Positions 1-8,652 of a DNA stretch of 64,000 bases are shown here, piece after piece (position 1 is the stretch's first letter; each line of letters opens with the position of its first letter). Location of the stretch: contig NZ_BMMW01000005.1 of NCBI RefSeq assembly GCF_014646135.1, forward strand, positions 147,711 to 211,710. The letters are read 5' to 3'. Made by a program: the position numbers and the translations under genes. Under the pieces are notes generated by a model. The model ran no database searches and was not told the origin of the DNA. It saw only the letters and a list, made by a program, of their open reading frames with translations. The DNA comes from Nocardia camponoti. Lineage in GTDB: Bacteria; Actinomycetota; Actinomycetes; Mycobacteriales; Mycobacteriaceae.

Positions 1-1
1 C

Positions 2-400
2 CACGATTTCGCCTCGCGAATCGAGGGCCATCGAGACCGGCGACCGACTACGTGGACGACGGTCGAAAACGCTTCTGCCGCAGACGTTTTGACCACGTCG
101 GCCCCGGCAACGTTGCTAGACGACACCGGCACCTGGCTCACCGCCCGCATCGACGAACGGGACGCATGGGACAGCCCGCGTGGCACGGTAGCCCCGGATT
201 GCGACGCGCTGGTAGCGGCGGTCGCCGCCCACCGCGACCGCTTGGTGATCGTGTCCCCGGAGGTAGGTCAGGGCGTCATCCCGCCCACCCGCAGCGGCCG
301 CCTTTTCCGCGACGAGTTGGGCACCCTGAACCAGCGCTTAGCTGAGGTATGCGACGAGGTCTACTTCGTCATAGCGGGCCTCCCAACCCGCCTCAAATAG
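2..400 (+). CDS. cobU: Adenosylcobinamide kinase / adenosylcobinamide-phosphate guanylyltransferase, C-terminal part (5' end outside window)
   Basis: Open from the left edge to TAG at 398-400, so only the last ~132 codons are present. CobU phosphorylates adenosylcobinamide and then adds GMP, giving AdoCbi-GDP, the substrate of CobS. Family signatures are visible: RRPTTWTTVE near the start of the visible part, the segment VSPEVGQGVIP, then FRDELGTLNQRLAEVCDEVYFV and the terminal GLPTRLK typical of the CobU C terminus (positions about 230-400). The first part of the protein, with the P-loop, is missing because of the window edge, not because of mutation. The TTG at 89 is internal and not the true start. 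It is followed on the same strand by cobT and cobS, so this is a nucleotide-loop assembly cluster. Confidence 0.88.
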   Translation, partial: HDFASRIEGHRDRRPTTWTTVENASAADVLTTSAPATLLDDTGTWLTARIDERDAWDSPRGTVAPDCDALVAAVAAHRDRLVIVSPEVGQGVIPPTRSGRLFRDELGTLNQRLAEVCDEVYFVIAGLPTRLK

Positions 401-632
401 CGACCGCGCCGCACCGTGTCTGAGCACTCACTCGACAGTCAAGGTGCGCGCCAACACCGGCGACGAGAAAGCGTTCTCGGGCCCGATGGATTCCGGCGGT
501 TAGTCACAGAACCTCCTCGCACCGACAGTGGTGAAACCGTTGGTCGCATGCAATCCCCCGCCCGGTCAGCGCGACCGCGCTGCATCGGGGCAAGATGTGC
601 GGCGAGGAATTCTCTTCCAGGAAGGCTTGCCA

Positions 633-1706
633 GTGACTCACGGATTCGGCCCGGTCGTACCCCCGAACGCCGAGGTTCGCGCCGCCGCGCGCGAGCGGCA
701 GCGTCAGCTGACGAAACCGGTCGAATCGCTCGGACGCCTTGAGGACCTGGGCAACTGGGTTGCCGCGTGCCAGGGCGTTGCCGTGCCGAAGCAGTTCGAG
801 CGGGCGCGTGTTGTCGTTTTCGCGGGCGACCACGGCGTCGCCAAGCACGGCGTTTCCGCGTACCCGAGCGAGGTCACCGTCCAGATGGTCGGCAACTTCC
901 TCGCGGGCGGGGCCGCCGTGAACGCCCTCGCCGCCGTGGCTGGTGCGACCGTGCGCGTCGTCGACATCGCCGTCGACGGCGAAACCGACCCCTCGGTCTC
1001 CGCACATAAAGTCCGACGCGGCAGCGGGTCAATCGACCGCGAAGACGCCCTCACCGAAGCCGAAGTCACCGCCGCACTCGCCGCCGGTGCCGCGATCGCC
1101 GACGAGGAAGTCGACGCGGGTGCCGACCTGCTCGTCGTCGGCGACATGGGCATCGGCAACACCACCCCCGCGACCGTCCTAATCGCGACGCTCACCGGCA
1201 CCGAACCTGTCGCCGCCGTCGGGCGCGGCACCGGCGTTGACGACGCGGGCTGGATCCGCAAAGTCGCCGCGATCCGCGACGGGATGCGTCGCGCACGCCC
1301 GATCGCGACCGACCCCGTCGACCTGTTGCGGGTGGCAGGCGGCGCTGACCTCGCCGCGATGACCGGTTTCCTCGCCCAGGCCGCTGCCCGCCGCACCCCG
1401 GTGATCCTCGACGGCGTCGTCGTGACGGCCGCCGCGCTGGTCGCCGAAGACCTGTCCGCGTGCGCGAAGGCGTGGTGGGTCGCTGGTCACCGCAGCACGG
1501 AACCGGCTCACACGCTCGCATTGCGGCATCTGAGCTTGGAACCACTGCTCGAACTGAACATGCGGTTGGGCGAGGCATCGGGCGCGCTCACCGCGCTCCC
1601 GGTCCTGCGCGCGGCGGTGGCGACCCTGGCCGAAATGTCAACCTTCGCCGACGCGGGCGTGAGCACCGCCGACGAGGAACCAGCGTCGCCGAGCCTGACC
1701 AAGTAA
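633..1706 (+). CDS. cobT: Nicotinate-nucleotide--dimethylbenzimidazole phosphoribosyltransferase
   Basis: CobT transfers phosphoribose from nicotinate mononucleotide to 5,6-dimethylbenzimidazole, making alpha-ribazole phosphate for the lower ligand of cobalamin. It is a cytoplasmic enzyme. The protein is 357 aa, the normal family length. Visible motifs are FAGDHGVAKHGVSAYPSE (about residues 65-82), GDMGIGNTTPA (about 170) and the C-terminal LNMRLGEASGA, which holds the catalytic glutamate of the family. I chose GTG at 633 because AGGAAGG lies 8-10 bases upstream and family homology begins right there; the frame stays open back to 528 but the extra residues are not family-like. The 232 bp between cobU and this start shows no cobalamin-riboswitch core. 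cobS follows 4 bases after the stop, so the two are co-transcribed. Confidence 0.95.
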   Translation: MTHGFGPVVPPNAEVRAAARERQRQLTKPVESLGRLEDLGNWVAACQGVAVPKQFERARVVVFAGDHGVAKHGVSAYPSEVTVQMVGNFLAGGAAVNALAAVAGATVRVVDIAVDGETDPSVSAHKVRRGSGSIDREDALTEAEVTAALAAGAAIADEEVDAGADLLVVGDMGIGNTTPATVLIATLTGTEPVAAVGRGTGVDDAGWIRKVAAIRDGMRRARPIATDPVDLLRVAGGADLAAMTGFLAQAAARRTPVILDGVVVTAAALVAEDLSACAKAWWVAGHRSTEPAHTLALRHLSLEPLLELNMRLGEASGALTALPVLRAAVATLAEMSTFADAGVSTADEEPASPSLTK

Positions 1707-1710
1707 TGAC

Positions 1711-2448
1711 GTGACCGGCATCGCCCTCGCTTTCTCGTGGCTCACCGTGTTCCCGATCAAGGGCCCAAACACCATCGACCGGAACGCGGCAGGTAAAGCG
1801 ATCGCGGCCGCGCCCGTCGTCGGGCTAGTCCTGGGTGCGGTCGCGGCCGGCGCGCTGTGGCTCACCAGCCACGCGCTCACGCCCCTGCTCGCCGGGCTCA
1901 TCGCCGTCGGCATCCTTGCCCTCCTCACCCGAGGCATGCACATCGACGGCCTCGCCGACACCATCGACGGCCTCGGTTCCTACGGCTCCCCCGAACGCGC
2001 GCGCGAGGTCATGAAGTCCGGCGGCGCTGGCCCGTTCGGCGTCGCCGCGCTCATTTTCGCGATCGGCATCCAGGCTGCCGCCTTCGCCCACCTCGCTGAG
2101 CAACACCGGTGGGCGGCCGTTGTCGCCGCCGTCGCGCTGGGTCGCGTCGCGGTGGTGATCGCCTGCCGACAAGGCATTCCCGCCGCCCCCGACGCTGGTT
2201 TCGGCGCACTCGTCGCGGGCACTCAGTCCAAGCTCACCGTCGGCGCGTGGACCCTCGTCGCGATCATCGCGTCGGCAGCAGCGACGACCTGGTGGCTCGG
2301 CCCGTTAGTCGCAATAGCAGCGTTAGCGATTACCGCATCAATCGTGACCCACTGCCTCAAACGCTTCGGCGGACTCTCCGGCGACGTCCTCGGCGCGACC
2401 GTTGAAATAACGACTTGTGTTGCGGCACTTGGCTTTTCGCTCAACTAG
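1711..2448 (+). CDS. cobS: Adenosylcobinamide-GDP ribazoletransferase (cobalamin synthase)
   Basis: CobS joins AdoCbi-GDP and alpha-ribazole (phosphate), the last step of cobalamin assembly, at the cytoplasmic membrane. It is 245 aa and strongly hydrophobic with several transmembrane helices, as expected. The N terminus ALAFSWLTVFPIKGP and the motif MHIDGLADTIDGLGSYG (about residues 75-91), which holds the conserved acidic residues of the family, identify it. GTG at 1711 lies 4 bases after the cobT stop, so translation is probably coupled. An ATG at 1706 is out of frame. The gene ends in a weak 7-bp stem (2431-2437 with 2453-2459) that could help termination but has no clear U-tract. Confidence 0.93.
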   Translation: MTGIALAFSWLTVFPIKGPNTIDRNAAGKAIAAAPVVGLVLGAVAAGALWLTSHALTPLLAGLIAVGILALLTRGMHIDGLADTIDGLGSYGSPERAREVMKSGGAGPFGVAALIFAIGIQAAAFAHLAEQHRWAAVVAAVALGRVAVVIACRQGIPAAPDAGFGALVAGTQSKLTVGAWTLVAIIASAAATTWWLGPLVAIAALAITASIVTHCLKRFGGLSGDVLGATVEITTCVAALGFSLN

Positions 2449-2565
2449 CCTAAAAAGCCGAATTGTCACAATTACGCATCGCGTCAACTATGGAATCGCA
2501 CAGAACAACTCACTGACTGGTACTCGCCGCGACAGCCAGCACACGCGGAGCAATAAGCTAGTGGA

Positions 2566-3279
2566 ATGTCGAATGAGCGCCTGTACTTCCGTCAACTGCT
2601 GTCGGGTCGAGACTGGGCCGTCGGCGACCCGATCGCGACGCAGATGCGTAACTTCGCCTATCTCATTGGCGACCGCGAGACCGGCGAGGCCGTTGTTGTC
2701 GACCCCGCTTATGCCGCCGCCGACCTGGTGAAAGCGGCCGAACAGGACGGCATGCGCGTCACCGGCGTCCTCGCGACCCACCATCACCCCGACCACGTCG
2801 GCGGTTCGATGCTCGGCTTCACCCTCGGCGGCGTGAAAGAACTGTTGGAGACAACGCAGGTCCCGGTCCACGTCAACAACCAGGAACTCGACTGGGTCGC
2901 CAACGTCACCGGCATCGCCCCTAGCGAACTGACCGGCCACGAGCACGGCGACAAGCTCAAGGTCGGCGACATCGACATTGAACTCTTGCACACCCCCGGC
3001 CACACGCCAGGCAGCCAGTGCTTCCTCGTCGACAACAAGCTCGTTTCCGGCGACACCCTGTTCGTCGACGGGTGCGGTCGCACCGATTTCCCCGGCGGCG
3101 ATTCCGACGAAATGTTCCGCAGCCTGCGCAATCTCGCTGAGCTCGAAGGCAATCCGATGGTGTACCCCGGCCACTGGTACTCCGACCAGCCCAACGCGCA
3201 CCTCGCGTCGATCAAGGACAACAACTACGTCCTGCGCCCACAAACGTTGCAGCAGTGGCAAGCGCTGATGCCGGGCTAG
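2566..3279 (+). CDS. Metallo-beta-lactamase-fold hydrolase (glyoxalase II-like)
   Basis: This 237-aa cytoplasmic enzyme has the full metal-binding set of the glyoxalase II / persulfide dioxygenase branch of the MBL fold. THHHPDHVGG (about residues 66-75) carries the HxHxDH motif. Further metal ligands are probably the histidine of LLHTPGHTPGS, the aspartate of VSGDTLFVDGCGRTDF and the histidine of VYPGHW. Substrate cannot be told from sequence: thioester hydrolysis (S-lactoylglutathione or a mycothiol analogue) or sulfur oxidation are the main options. ATG at 2566 was taken as start; homology begins within a few residues. It is a separate unit 117 bp after cobS, with a strong hairpin just past its stop. 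Confidence 0.85.
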   Translation: MSNERLYFRQLLSGRDWAVGDPIATQMRNFAYLIGDRETGEAVVVDPAYAAADLVKAAEQDGMRVTGVLATHHHPDHVGGSMLGFTLGGVKELLETTQVPVHVNNQELDWVANVTGIAPSELTGHEHGDKLKVGDIDIELLHTPGHTPGSQCFLVDNKLVSGDTLFVDGCGRTDFPGGDSDEMFRSLRNLAELEGNPMVYPGHWYSDQPNAHLASIKDNNYVLRPQTLQQWQALMPG

Positions 3280-3286
3280 AACCAAG

Positions 3287-3318
3287 AACGGCCCGAGCGC
3301 AACCGCGCCCGGGCCGTT
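3287..3318. terminator. Bidirectional terminator hairpin between the MBL hydrolase and ilvE
   Basis: An inverted repeat, AACGGCCCG then a bulged A and GCGC, a 4-base loop, then GCGC and CGGGCCGTT, gives a stem of about 13 bp. It lies 7 bases past the hydrolase stop and 12 bases past the end of the convergent ilvE gene, so it probably serves both. Confidence 0.75.
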
Positions 3319-3330
3319 GTTCGCAGAGTT

Positions 3331-4428
3331 TTAGACCTTGCGCATCCAGTCGTGCTTGTCGGCGAAGGTGCCGCGCTGAATGCCGGTGAGCGTGTCGCGC
3401 AGCGCCATCGTGACCTCACCCGGCTCGCCGCCGCCAATGCTGAATTCCCCGTCGGGCGACTTCACCCAGCCAACCGGCGTGATCACCGCGGCGGTGCCAC
3501 ACGCGAACACCTCGCTGATCTCGCCCGACTCGGCACCTTCGCGCCATTCGTCGACCGAGATTTTGCGCTGCTCAACCGGGTAACCGGCGTCGGCGGCGAG
3601 GGTGAGCAGCGAGTCGCGGGTGATGCCGGGAAGCAGCGAACCCGACAGCTCCGGCGTCACGAGCTTCGCGTCGGCACCCTTGCCGAAAACGAAGAACAGG
3701 TTGTTGGTGCCCATTTCCTCGACGTACTTACGCTCGCACGCGTCGAGCCACACCACCTGGTCGCAACCTTCGTCGGTGGCCTGCGCCTGGGCGAGCAGCG
3801 ACGCGGCGTAGTTGCCAGCGACCTTCGCCTCACCGGTGCCGCCGGGTGCGGCGCGCACGTACTCGGTCGACAACCACACGCGCACCGGCTTCACGCCACG
3901 CGGGAAGTACGCGCCCGCGGGCGAGGCGAGCAGCAGGTACTTGTACGCCGACGCGGGCTTCACGCCAAGCCCGGCCTCGGTCGAAAACATGAACGGGCGC
4001 AGGTAAAGCGAGTCTTCGCCACCGGCGGCAGGCACCCAGTCGGCGTCGACGTCGAGCAGCTGACGCACCGACTCTTCGAACAGCTCTTCGGGCAGCTCGG
4101 CCATCGCCATGCGCGCCGCCGACCGACGGAACCGCGCGGCGTTGGCGTCGAGCCGGAACGTGGCGATCGACCCGTCCGGCTGCCGGTACGCCTTCAACCC
4201 TTCGAAGATGGCTTGCCCGTAGTGAAAAACCATCGTCGCGGGGTCCATCTGCAACGGCCCGTACGGCTCGACGCGCGCGTTGCCCCACTGCCCGTCGGCG
4301 TAGTCGATCGACACCATGTGATCGGTGAAAAACCGGCCGAAACCGGGTGCCGACAGTACCTGCTCACGCTGCTGCGCCGATGTGGGCGCGGGATGCGGAA
4401 TACGGGTGAACTGTGCGGCAACTGTCAT
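3331..4428 (-). CDS. ilvE: Branched-chain amino acid aminotransferase
   Basis: IlvE is a PLP-dependent fold-type IV transaminase that interconverts Leu, Ile and Val with their 2-oxo acids, using glutamate/2-oxoglutarate. The 365-aa length matches the long class of the family (BCAT2-like). Visible signatures are FHYGQAIFEGLKAYR (about residues 67-81), the PLP-lysine segment KVAGNYAASLLAQ (about 203), the conserved EEMGTNNLFFV (about 237) and the late EVFACGTAAVITPV. It lies 17 bp downstream of gcvT on the same strand, and this pair is conserved in mycobacteria (Rv2211c-Rv2210c arrangement). The start ATG at 4428 fits homologues. Expression is probably from the gcvT promoter. Confidence 0.96.
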   Translation of the reverse strand: MTVAAQFTRIPHPAPTSAQQREQVLSAPGFGRFFTDHMVSIDYADGQWGNARVEPYGPLQMDPATMVFHYGQAIFEGLKAYRQPDGSIATFRLDANAARFRRSAARMAMAELPEELFEESVRQLLDVDADWVPAAGGEDSLYLRPFMFSTEAGLGVKPASAYKYLLLASPAGAYFPRGVKPVRVWLSTEYVRAAPGGTGEAKVAGNYAASLLAQAQATDEGCDQVVWLDACERKYVEEMGTNNLFFVFGKGADAKLVTPELSGSLLPGITRDSLLTLAADAGYPVEQRKISVDEWREGAESGEISEVFACGTAAVITPVGWVKSPDGEFSIGGGEPGEVTMALRDTLTGIQRGTFADKHDWMRKV

Positions 4429-4445
4429 GGTGCCGATCTTATCCG

Positions 4446-5549
4446 CTATTTAGTGTTCGTCTCGACGAAGGGCGGGCGAACTACTTCGCAGCGCAGGCGG
4501 CGGCCGCGCACGTCGACCTCGACCTCGTCGCCCGGGTTGAGACCCGCGTCGGTGTCGATCAGGGCGAGCGCGATGCCCACCTTCAGCGACGGCGAGAACG
4601 TGCCGGACGTGGTCTCGCCGACGGGGACGCCGTCGCGCAACACCGACTGTCCTTGGCGCAGCACACCGCGATCGAGTGCCTTGAGCCCGAGCAACGTGCG
4701 ACGCGGGCCGTCGGCCTTTTCCTGGACAAGCGCGTCGCGGCCCCAGAACTCCGGCTTCTTCCAGCCGACCGCCCAGCCCGTGCGCGCCTGGTTCGGCGTG
4801 ATGTCGAGCGACAGTTCGTGCCCGTGCAGCGGGTAGCCCATTTCGGTGCGCAGGGTGTCGCGCGCGCCGAGGCCGGCGGGCAGACCGTCGGCAGCGGTGA
4901 CCGCGTCGACCAAGGCGCGGAAAACCAACGACGCATCAGCCCAGGTCGGCAGCAGTTCGTACCCGTGTTCGCCGGTGTAGCCGGTGCGGCACACGCGCAC
5001 TGGGAAGCCCTGCCACTCGGCGTCTTCGTAGGCCATGTATTCCATGTCGGTCGGCAGGTCGAGCGCGGCAAGCACTTCCGCCGAGCGCGGGCCCTGCACC
5101 GCGAAAACGGCGTAGTCGCGATGCTCGTCTTCGACCGTGATCCCTTCGGGCGCCTTCTTGGCGAGTTCGGCGACGACGGCGGCGGTGTTGGCCGCGTTCG
5201 GTACGAGGAACACCTCGTCGTCGCTCACGAAGTAGGCGATGAGGTCGTCGATCACGCCGCCGTTCTCGTCGCAACACAGCGTGTACTGCGCTTTACCGGG
5301 GCGAATTCGCACGAGGTCGTTGGTGAGCGCCGAGTTAACGAACTCCGCAGCCCCCGGCCCCTTCACCGTTGCCTTGCCGAGGTGGCTCACATCGAAAAGC
5401 CCGACCGTGGTGCGAACCGCGTTGTGCTCGCCGACCGTGCCGCCGTACTGCACCGGCATCAGCCAGCCGCCGAACGGCGCGAACGTGGCACCCAATTCGA
5501 CGTGAACAGCGTGGATGGGGCCTTCAAGCAGGGCGCTGGTGTCGGTCAT
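4446..5549 (-). CDS. gcvT: Glycine cleavage system T protein (aminomethyltransferase)
   Basis: GcvT takes the aminomethyl group from lipoylated H protein and passes the carbon to tetrahydrofolate, releasing ammonia. It is cytoplasmic. The protein is 367 aa. It contains the FAPFGGWLMPVQYG start typical of the family (about residues 23-36), VGLFDVSHLGK (about 50), the CRTGYTGEHGYEL segment (about 188) with folate-site residues, and the C-terminal GETTSGTFSPSLKVGIALA. It is first in a two-gene unit with ilvE. Its partner is the lipoyl H protein, and lipoate synthesis genes lie about 9 kb away in the window. The ATG at 5549 agrees with family length. Confidence 0.96.
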   Translation of the reverse strand: MTDTSALLEGPIHAVHVELGATFAPFGGWLMPVQYGGTVGEHNAVRTTVGLFDVSHLGKATVKGPGAAEFVNSALTNDLVRIRPGKAQYTLCCDENGGVIDDLIAYFVSDDEVFLVPNAANTAAVVAELAKKAPEGITVEDEHRDYAVFAVQGPRSAEVLAALDLPTDMEYMAYEDAEWQGFPVRVCRTGYTGEHGYELLPTWADASLVFRALVDAVTAADGLPAGLGARDTLRTEMGYPLHGHELSLDITPNQARTGWAVGWKKPEFWGRDALVQEKADGPRRTLLGLKALDRGVLRQGQSVLRDGVPVGETTSGTFSPSLKVGIALALIDTDAGLNPGDEVEVDVRGRRLRCEVVRPPFVETNTK

Positions 5550-5931
5550 GACGTGAGTTTATCGGCACACCCCGCACCCGACACCGTTGGTGCGCCCGGG
5601 AAATTGGGGTCTGTGCTCACCCGCGCGTGCCATCGATGATGAGTGAGAGGTTGCGACGAAACGCGTCGACGTTCGCGTTAGTGGCGGTAGCGCGCATTGA
5701 GCCGAACGCTGCGATTCGCACTGACGGTGATCCGCACTGTCGGTCATCCGCGCTGACGGTGGCCCGCACCGACGGTGATGCGGCGGAACGACAACGAGGG
5801 GTGTCGTGCCGCCGCTCCGTGACCTCGTCCTTGCGACCGACTTCGGCGGCCGAACGACACCAGGTTGCGCGAGCTGCTCGCGACGAAAGTGCTTGCGCCC
5901 CAGCGCCCTTTGTCCCGGTAAGCTCGCGACC
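5550..5931. other. Gene-free divergent promoter region between gcvT and the PAP2/DAGK gene
   Basis: These 382 bp hold promoters for genes on both sides. I see no credible gene; open frames here are Arg/Ser-rich and unlike proteins. The region contains a four-unit 16-bp tandem repeat (5716-5779, listed separately) and a near-palindrome CGCGAG-CTG-CTCGCG at 5868-5882, about 50 bp before the GTG of the next gene, which could be an operator. Confidence 0.6.
5716..5779. repeat. Four tandem copies of a degenerate 16-bp repeat
   Basis: Units start at 5716, 5732, 5748 and 5764, each close to CCGCACTGACGGTGAT. The core CGGT is unchanged in all four, and the other differences are single bases. The period is not a multiple of three, so it is not a coding repeat. 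It lies about 150 bp before the PAP2/DAGK start. Confidence 0.8.
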
Positions 5932-7488
5932 GTGAGTGACTGGCCTACGCGACGCTTCGCGCACGTTTCCCGCGTCGATACCGCTAGCAGTTCGGCGGTG
6001 GCGCGGTTGCCCGAATCCGGGGTCGATAACGCCATGCTCGCGCTGACCCGGTCGGCCAACGGCGGCAAGCTCTGGCTCGCTGTCGCGGCCGCGCTTTCCC
6101 TACGCCCTGGCCCGCCTCGGCGCGCGGCGTTGCGCGGCACGATCGCGCTCGCGGGGTCGAGTTTCGCGGTGAATCTCGTGTTGAAAACGCTGATCCCCCG
6201 CCGACGTCCTCCTGCCGAATTGATGCCGCTGCGCCGTCGACTCGTCGAGTACCCGTCGTCCTCTTCGTTCCCGTCCGGCCATGCCGCCAACGCCGCCGCG
6301 TTCGCGACCGCTGTCGCACTCGAAAGTCCGCGCACCGCACTGGCAGTCGCGCCGGTCGCGGCCGCTGTCGCCTATTCGCGCATTCACACCGGCGCGCACT
6401 GGCCGTCGGATGTGCTCGTCGGCGCTGCGGTCGGCACTGGCATCGCGCTCACCACCCGACGCTGGTGGCCGATCCGCGAATCCGACGAAGCCGACGCGCA
6501 CCCCGTGCACGACGCCCCGATCCTACGCAACGGGAAAGGTCTTGCGCTGCTTGTGAATCCGCGATCGGGCGACGCCAACTACGACCCCACCCCCGACATC
6601 GCCGCCGCGCTCCCGGAAGCCCTGCTCGTCCCCACGCAGCCGGGCCGCGACGCGGGCGAACTCCTGCAAGAGGCGCTCCGCCCCGGCATCGTCGCCGTTG
6701 GCGCTGCCGGTGGCGACGGCACCGTCGCCGCAGCGGCCGCCGTAGCGGTGCGCAACAAACTGCCGCTCGTTGTTGTCCCTGCGGGCACGCTCAACCACTT
6801 CGCGCGTGACCTCGGCGTCTACGACCTGCGCGAGGTCGCCGACGCGACCGGCGCTGGCGAAGCCGTCCAAATCGACATCGCCGCAGTCGAATTCGAGACT
6901 GACGAAGGCACCCGCACCCATCACTTGATCAACACCGCGAGCATCGGCGCCTACCCCGACCTCGTCCGCCTGCGCGAACAGTGGGAGGAACGCTGGGGCA
7001 AGTGGCCCGCGTTCGCCGCCGCGCTCATCGTCACGCTGCGCCGCGCCGAACCCATCCGCGCGCGTCTGGACGACCGCTGGCACGACCTGTGGTTCCTGTT
7101 CATCGGCAACGGCCCGTACCACCCGCATGGCGCGGTCCCCGCGTTCCGTTCGCGCCTCGACGAGGGCCTGCTCGACGTGCGCTGGTTGCGCGCCGACGTC
7201 CGATTCTCGCGCACCCGAGCGGTTTTGGCGCTGTTGCTCGCGGCGATCGGCCACAGCCGCGTCTACGGAGAACGCCAAACCCACGAGCTGACCGTCGAGC
7301 TGGATGAACCCGAACAGGTGGCCGCCGACGGCGAAGTACTAGGCGCCGCAACGTCTTTCCGTTTCTTCATCGCGGGCCAAGTCCCAACCTACCGCCGCGA
7401 CGAAGACAACCCGCGCTGGGCCAACCGCCCCCGCCCGCACCGCCGCCGCCCCCTCGAATGGCTCACCGGAACCCGCAAGGGTACCTAG
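5932..7488 (+). CDS. Fused PAP2 phosphatase / diacylglycerol kinase-family lipid kinase
   Basis: This 518-aa protein joins two lipid-modifying domains. Residues about 25-180 are a PAP2 (phosphatidic acid phosphatase type 2) domain with its three motifs: KTLIPRRRPP, SSFPSGHAAN and SRIHTGAHWPSDVLVG, including the catalytic histidines. Residues about 205-500 are a DagK/LCB5-type kinase with NPRSGDANYD, the ATP-site GGDGTVAAAA and PAGTLNHFARDLG. The fusion is known in actinobacteria and should act on membrane lipids, cycling between phosphorylated and free forms; the exact lipid is unknown. GTG at 5932 was chosen because the sequence upstream (open to 5806) is Cys/Arg-rich and non-family. A strong terminator follows. 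Confidence 0.88.
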   Translation: MSDWPTRRFAHVSRVDTASSSAVARLPESGVDNAMLALTRSANGGKLWLAVAAALSLRPGPPRRAALRGTIALAGSSFAVNLVLKTLIPRRRPPAELMPLRRRLVEYPSSSSFPSGHAANAAAFATAVALESPRTALAVAPVAAAVAYSRIHTGAHWPSDVLVGAAVGTGIALTTRRWWPIRESDEADAHPVHDAPILRNGKGLALLVNPRSGDANYDPTPDIAAALPEALLVPTQPGRDAGELLQEALRPGIVAVGAAGGDGTVAAAAAVAVRNKLPLVVVPAGTLNHFARDLGVYDLREVADATGAGEAVQIDIAAVEFETDEGTRTHHLINTASIGAYPDLVRLREQWEERWGKWPAFAAALIVTLRRAEPIRARLDDRWHDLWFLFIGNGPYHPHGAVPAFRSRLDEGLLDVRWLRADVRFSRTRAVLALLLAAIGHSRVYGERQTHELTVELDEPEQVAADGEVLGAATSFRFFIAGQVPTYRRDEDNPRWANRPRPHRRRPLEWLTGTRKGT

Positions 7489-7543
7489 CTGTAAAAAGGA
7501 TGGCATCGGCTGCGAATAAGCAACGCCGACAAGCCTTTTCACA

Positions 7544-7581
7544 CGAAAGCGGGACGTGTCCATTCGCACGTCCCGCTTTCG
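7544..7581. terminator. Strong bidirectional terminator
   Basis: A perfect 15-bp stem, CGAAAGCGGGACGTG paired with CACGTCCCGCTTTCG around an 8-base loop. It sits between the convergent PAP2/DAGK gene (ends 7488) and the membrane protein gene (ends 7595). Confidence 0.9.
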
Positions 7582-7594
7582 TTAGGTCCGAAAC

Positions 7595-8566
7595 TTACCG
7601 CTGGTCGTTCGGGCGACCCGGATCACCCGGCGTGCCCCAACCCTGGTCGGGGTATCCACCGGAACCCGGCTGGCCGTACCCCTGCTGGCCCGGCTGACCC
7701 CAACCCTGCTGCTCGGGCGGGTATCCGGGCTGGCCGTAACCCTGCTGACCCGGTTGGCCCGGCTGGCCGTAGCCCGGCTGCCCCGGCTGGATGTAGGGCT
7801 GCTGCGGGTAGCCCGGCTCCTGCCCGTACTGCTGCTGCGGGTATCCGGGTTCCTGGCCGTATCCGCCGGGTCCGTAACCCTGGGCCGGATAGCCCTCGCC
7901 GGTTGCCGGCGAAACGACCCCGCCGACGGTCACGCGGTAGGCGTAAGTCGACGCGATGATGGTGAGCGGAATGGTAAGCAGCCAGCCGAGGAAGCACGGG
8001 ATCGCGCCAATGATGTTGATACCAACGAGCGCGAGCGCGAGCAGCAACAGCGGCGTCGCGTTGCCCGCGATAGCCGAGACACTCGACTTAATCGCCGTGA
8101 TCGCGTCTTGGTCCTTGTCGACGACGAATTCCATCGTCCACCAGGTCAGGAACACAACAATGATGCCGGGAATGATCAGCAGGAAGAAGCCAATCGTGCT
8201 CGCGATACCGATGATCAACCCGGCGACGATCACCGCGACCACATTGCTGATCTTGAAGAAGTCGCCAATCGCCGGCTTGTGGCCGTCCAGTTCATGGAGG
8301 GCACCTCGAACGAACGCGGCCGAGATCAGATAACCGACGATCGCACTGACGAAGTTGCCGATGATGCCCCAGGCGCTGACATTGAATTCAATACCGTCGG
8401 AGGCGTCAAAGGTCGAACCCGCGCTGAAAATGGCACCGATCACGAGCTGAATCAACACGGCGATCACCACCGCGAGAATCCACACCCCCGCATTAGCCTT
8501 GTACTTCTCCCACGCATATCCTAGGGCATCCCCAACCCCGATGTGCGGCTTTTGTTGATAAGTCAT
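7595..8566 (-). CDS. Membrane protein with Pro/Gly/Tyr/Gln-rich cytoplasmic or surface tail
   Basis: A 323-aa protein. Residues about 1-215 contain several hydrophobic helices: around WILAVVIAVLIQLVIGAIF, IGNFVSAIVGYLISAAFV, VVAVIVAGLIIGIASTIGF with LLIIPGIIVVFLTWW, and later LLLLALALVGINIIGAI. Residues about 225-323 are a low-complexity tail built on repeats like GYGQPGQPGQ and GYPQQ. Proline/glycine-rich transmembrane proteins of this kind are common in mycobacteria (Rv2560-like, though there the rich part is N-terminal). No catalytic motif is visible. The function is unknown; a role as a membrane scaffold is possible. The repeat tail is prone to length change. A terminator at 7544-7581 follows its stop. 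Confidence 0.75.
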   Translation of the reverse strand: MTYQQKPHIGVGDALGYAWEKYKANAGVWILAVVIAVLIQLVIGAIFSAGSTFDASDGIEFNVSAWGIIGNFVSAIVGYLISAAFVRGALHELDGHKPAIGDFFKISNVVAVIVAGLIIGIASTIGFFLLIIPGIIVVFLTWWTMEFVVDKDQDAITAIKSSVSAIAGNATPLLLLALALVGINIIGAIPCFLGWLLTIPLTIIASTYAYRVTVGGVVSPATGEGYPAQGYGPGGYGQEPGYPQQQYGQEPGYPQQPYIQPGQPGYGQPGQPGQQGYGQPGYPPEQQGWGQPGQQGYGQPGSGGYPDQGWGTPGDPGRPNDQR

Positions 8567-8652
8567 CCGAACCCCTCATCCTCTGTCGCGGCCTCGGGGG
8601 CCGTAGATCATGGATCGTGAGCACTCGTCTGCCAAATCATGGCATAACTCAC

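Noticed and set aside
401..632. Possible cobalamin riboswitch before cobT
   Set aside because: I looked for the conserved core around GCCACTG and the GGTG-type box and did not find them; only a good ribosome site is visible.
3352..5639. Long plus-strand open frames opposite ilvE and gcvT
   Set aside because: They are the complement of clear family genes; the products are Arg/Gly/His-rich with no family character, as expected in high-GC DNA.
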